Shown here: positions 6,077 through 8,154 of the stretch, in pieces
Position numbering within the stretch: the first letter of the stretch is position 1
How the letters are laid out: the number at the start of each line of letters is the position of its first letter
From: Chloroflexota bacterium
GTDB taxonomy: Bacteria > Chloroflexota > Dehalococcoidia > GIF9 > AB-539-J10
Reading direction: 5' to 3'
Assembly: GCA_020346965.1 (NCBI GenBank)
Contig: CP070793.1
Location: forward strand, 1,381,445-1,389,598
Length of the DNA stretch: 8,154 nt
Notes under the pieces: generated by a model
Told to the model about the DNA's origin: nothing
What the model saw: only the letters and a program-made list of their open reading frames with translations
Databases searched by the model: none
Made by a program: the position numbers and the translations under genes

Positions 6077-7555
6077 ATGCTTAAGATTGCTGCGCAGATG
6101 ACTCAATATCTACCAGCCGGAGTGCCAAAGATTACGCGTAATCGCCATTTCTGGGCTGTGGTGGCAATATTCGCCGTTGGCATAGTCCTCCACTATCCAC
6201 AGCAGCTGCTCGGTCTGGATTCACCTTCTCTGTTTTCATTTCTGGGTCTAACTCGACATGCGGTAGAACGAGTCTTTCTCCTCGCTCCTATAGCCTACGC
6301 CAGTTTTTTCTTTGCTATGTGGGGAGGGATAACCAGCTTGGCGGTGGCAGCCTCCATTATGTTGCCTCGGGTTATTCTTGTCTCTCTTTATCCCGCAGAT
6401 GCCTTGTTTGAGAGCATTGTCGTTATCTTTATTGGAACTGTTTTGAATTTATTATTCCGTGTGTTGCGAAAGGAAAAGGAGCGCTCCGAGCAAGCCTTCT
6501 CAGCATTAGAAACAGCTCACCAGGAAGTGCAAAAATCGCAGGAAAGTTATAAGGGCTTATTTGAAGGAGCCTATGATGCCATTTGGGTTCATGATTTGGA
6601 GGGTAACATTCAGTCAGCAAACAAGGCAACTGCTAGACTAAACGGTTACCCTGTGGAAGAGTTACTCGGGATGAACATAAAGTCCTTTCTCAGTGACGAA
6701 AGCTTACACTTGGCAAGAGAGGTGCAAGATAAGTTAACCAAACGTGAACCGATAGCCATGCCCTACGAGCAAAAGATAATTAAGAAAGATGGCTCAGAGG
6801 CGATATGCCTACTTGCCACCAGCTTGATTTTGAGTGATGGGGAGCCAAAGGGTTTTCAGAGTATCGCCAGAGATGTCACTGAAGAGAAGCGAATGCAGGA
6901 GAATTTACACTATTATTTGCAGCAGATTACGAAAGCTCAGGAAGAGGAGCGGAAGCGTATGGCCCGAGAACTTCATGATGATACCGCTCAACAATTGGTG
7001 GTACTCGCACGCAGGTTGGATAACCTTCTTTGTAATGCTGACGGTTTATCCCAGCAGAATATTACATCCCTGGAGGGGGTAAGACAACAAACCGATGAGA
7101 TATTGGATGAAATACATCGTTTTTGCCAAGATCTACGACCCTCCGTACTGGATGACCTGGGTCTCCTGCCAGCGCTGCAATCGCTGACCTCCGAACTAAC
7201 GGGACACTTTGGAATACCTATTGCCATGGGTAGTGCTGGCTCTGTTCGGCGTTTATCTCCCGAGACAGAATTGATACTGTTCCGTATTGCTCAAGAGGGA
7301 CTAAGGAACGTGTGCCGCCATTCCGAGGCATCCAGGTCCTGGATCATACTAGAATTCAGCGATGATAAGGTCGTGCTAACCATTAGAGACAATGGCAAGG
7401 GCTTTAAGTTGCCGGATAGGGTGGAAGACCTAGCCGCTGTAGGCAAGCTTGGGCTTGCCGGGATGCAAGAGCGGGCCCGACTCGTCGGTGGCAAGCTAAC
7501 AATAGAGTCAGAGCTAGGTAAGGGGACAACCTTGAGCGCAGAGATCCCAATTTAG
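6077..7555 (+). CDS. Membrane PAS-domain sensor histidine kinase (HisKA_3, NarX/DegS class)
   Basis: This 492-aa kinase is the likely partner of the preceding response regulator. The N-terminus has about four hydrophobic segments (near residues 24-40, 63-81, 84-104 and 110-129) with almost no periplasmic loop, suggesting sensing within the membrane or cytoplasm. A short coiled stretch (130-156) leads to a PAS domain (about 157-270: SYKGLFEGAYDAIWVHD through ARDVTEEKRM). No haem or Fe-S ligand pattern stands out in the PAS domain. The dimerisation domain has the HisKA_3 motif ERKRMARELHDDTAQ with phospho-acceptor His300. The ATPase domain shows the N-box QEGLRNVCRHS (N411), DNGKGF (438-443), GLAGMQERA (459-467) and a final GKGT. 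A stop lies immediately before the ATG and no Shine-Dalgarno is visible, so translation may depend on coupling to the upstream gene or begin at Met8. The signal is unknown. Confidence 0.94.
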   Translation: MLKIAAQMTQYLPAGVPKITRNRHFWAVVAIFAVGIVLHYPQQLLGLDSPSLFSFLGLTRHAVERVFLLAPIAYASFFFAMWGGITSLAVAASIMLPRVILVSLYPADALFESIVVIFIGTVLNLLFRVLRKEKERSEQAFSALETAHQEVQKSQESYKGLFEGAYDAIWVHDLEGNIQSANKATARLNGYPVEELLGMNIKSFLSDESLHLAREVQDKLTKREPIAMPYEQKIIKKDGSEAICLLATSLILSDGEPKGFQSIARDVTEEKRMQENLHYYLQQITKAQEEERKRMARELHDDTAQQLVVLARRLDNLLCNADGLSQQNITSLEGVRQQTDEILDEIHRFCQDLRPSVLDDLGLLPALQSLTSELTGHFGIPIAMGSAGSVRRLSPETELILFRIAQEGLRNVCRHSEASRSWIILEFSDDKVVLTIRDNGKGFKLPDRVEDLAAVGKLGLAGMQERARLVGGKLTIESELGKGTTLSAEIPI

Positions 7556-7577
7556 GGCCGTCCAGTGCACTTCAAGT

Positions 7578-7624
7578 TTGACATTCATTAATTATATGTA
7601 TGCGCGCAAATATCAAGGAGGAGG
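7578..7624 (+). promoter_or_regulatory. Orphan TTGACA box and strong Shine-Dalgarno with no following gene
   Basis: A consensus TTGACA (7578-7583) is followed by an AT-rich stretch without a good -10 at normal spacing. AAGGAGGAGG (7615-7624) is a near-ideal ribosome binding site, but no ATG or GTG lies within 5-12 bases. The first TTG (7638) opens only a 9-codon frame. It may be a remnant of a lost gene start or chance. Confidence 0.3.
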
Positions 7625-7644
7625 CGGACAAGGGATATTGGGAT

Positions 7645-7908
7645 TTACTTACTTGTGGTCGCCTTGAGGGCTGGTATCAGGTGACGATGGGCTATTAGCT
7701 CTAATCCTACGGCAGTCTCCGTCGTAGCATTAGCCAAGGCGTACTCTCTAAGCCACCTCTCCGAATCTTCTGCCGGGATACCCTTACCAGGTTTGATGAA
7801 AGTCCGTTATCAAGCTGGTTCAGTAACCCGGTAAGCCACTTTTTGGTGTCCCTTTTGGCTCACTTGACGCTTACCCGCGGGTATCTCTGCATCTGCCGAT
7901 AGCAGCAT
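7645..7908 (-). pseudogene. Frameshifted small gene, about 87 codons if repaired, family unknown
   Basis: Three minus-strand pieces join into one plausible protein. Piece one starts at the ATG at 7908, preceded by AAAGGTAGGG, and reads MLLSADAEIPAGKRQ and on. As it stands it runs into a stop at 7810-7812. Piece two, in another frame, reads KWLTGLLNQLDNGL (about 7799-7840). Piece three reads FIKPGKGIPAEDSERW, then REYALANATTETAVGLEL, ending at TAA (7645-7647). Removing one base from the five-T run at 7840-7844 and adding one to the AAA at 7799-7801 (plus-strand letters) gives one open frame. The two changes cancel. The product would be a short, largely helical soluble protein with no Cys or membrane segment. 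I do not recognise the family. Two indels in short homopolymer runs fit either decay or sequencing error. It is convergent with the kinase gene. Confidence 0.55.
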
Positions 7909-8154
7909 CCCTACCTTTGAAGCTAGTTGAGATCAAGTGAAAGATGATAACCGTCGATAGTAGGTTAGCAGCAATCGTAGTCGGCCTTACTGGGTACTTC
8001 AATAGAATCAATCTCGCAATGGCTTAGTCAGACTGGCCTATTCTGAGCGTACTTCACTAAGTGAAAGTACTTACAGAATGGCTTCCAAATTAAGCCTTTT
8101 CAGCAATTAAAGAATAGGCTTTGAATCAGATGGCATGTATCCAGCAGGGCGATA
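7909..8154. other. Right-end region without a supported gene; nested inverted repeats
   Basis: No frame on either strand is convincing. A 15-residue minus-strand frame enters from the right edge and stops at 8107-8109; it could be the end of a gene outside the window but is too short to call. The main structure is the inverted repeats between 8036 and 8121. Confidence 0.5.
8036..8121. repeat. Nested imperfect inverted repeats
   Basis: GCCTATTCT (8036-8044) is perfectly complementary to AGAATAGGC (8111-8119). Inside lies a 40-base hairpin: ATTCTG (8040-8045) pairs with CAGAAT (8074-8079), and GTACTTCAC (8049-8057) pairs with GTGAAAGTAC (8061-8070) apart from one bulged A, around a TAA loop. 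AAGCCT (8092-8097) and AGGCTT (8116-8121) form a third pair. The arms compete with each other, so alternative folds are possible. No T-run marks it as a terminator. Confidence 0.45.

Noticed and set aside
7593..7605. Minus-strand TATAAT within the AT-rich stretch
   Set aside because: The nearest TTGATA is only 14 bases away and transcription would run antisense into the kinase gene.
7915..8090. Minus-strand fragments upstream of the broken gene, such as EIDSIEVPSKADYDCC
   Set aside because: Short pieces interrupted by stops, with no start or consistent frame linking them to each other or to the broken gene.
8107..8154. Possible gene end entering from the right edge on the minus strand (15 residues)
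   Set aside because: Too short to distinguish from chance; another frame is equally open over the same bases.

Overview
The window reads as a fragment of an anaerobic bacterial genome with near-even base composition. The protein style suggests Chloroflexota, perhaps a Dehalococcoidia-like lineage: stand-alone HdrA-type flavoproteins, a NuoF with ferredoxin tail, and a NarL-type two-component pair. This placement is inferred from general resemblance only.

Region 1 (about 1-5116, + strand) is the 3' part of a tightly packed redox operon. It begins inside a NuoF/HndC/HydB-like NAD(H)-FMN iron-sulfur subunit whose true start lies left of the window. Next come a 527-aa chimera (NuoG-type 2Fe-2S/4Fe-4S N-terminus joined to the C-terminal part of HdrA) and a 560-aa HdrA with an intact FAD-binding fold and two C-terminal 4Fe-4S clusters. 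Spacings are a few bases or an overlap, with a Shine-Dalgarno at each junction. The chimera lacks the N-terminal FAD half of HdrA, and the full HdrA lacks the internal ferredoxin insert, so the two look complementary. Together they could exchange electrons between NAD(H), ferredoxin and a further acceptor, possibly by flavin-based electron bifurcation. Parallels are the Hdr/Flx complexes and the BamE/G/H/I subunits of class II benzoyl-CoA reductase. A very small Cys-rich ORF (48 aa) with its own ribosome binding site follows directly; its 3' half coincides with a REP-like palindrome.

Region 2 (5117-5394) is intergenic. It holds two hairpins, an 8-bp direct repeat, and a good sigma70-like promoter just before the next gene.

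Region 3 (5395-7555, + strand) is a two-component system: a NarL/FixJ response regulator, then a membrane-bound PAS histidine kinase of the HisKA_3 (NarX/DegS) class.

Region 4 (7556-8154) has no intact gene. It contains an orphan Shine-Dalgarno downstream of a TTGACA box. On the minus strand there is a broken 87-codon gene whose three frames are joined by two compensating single-base homopolymer indels. The right end holds nested inverted repeats.
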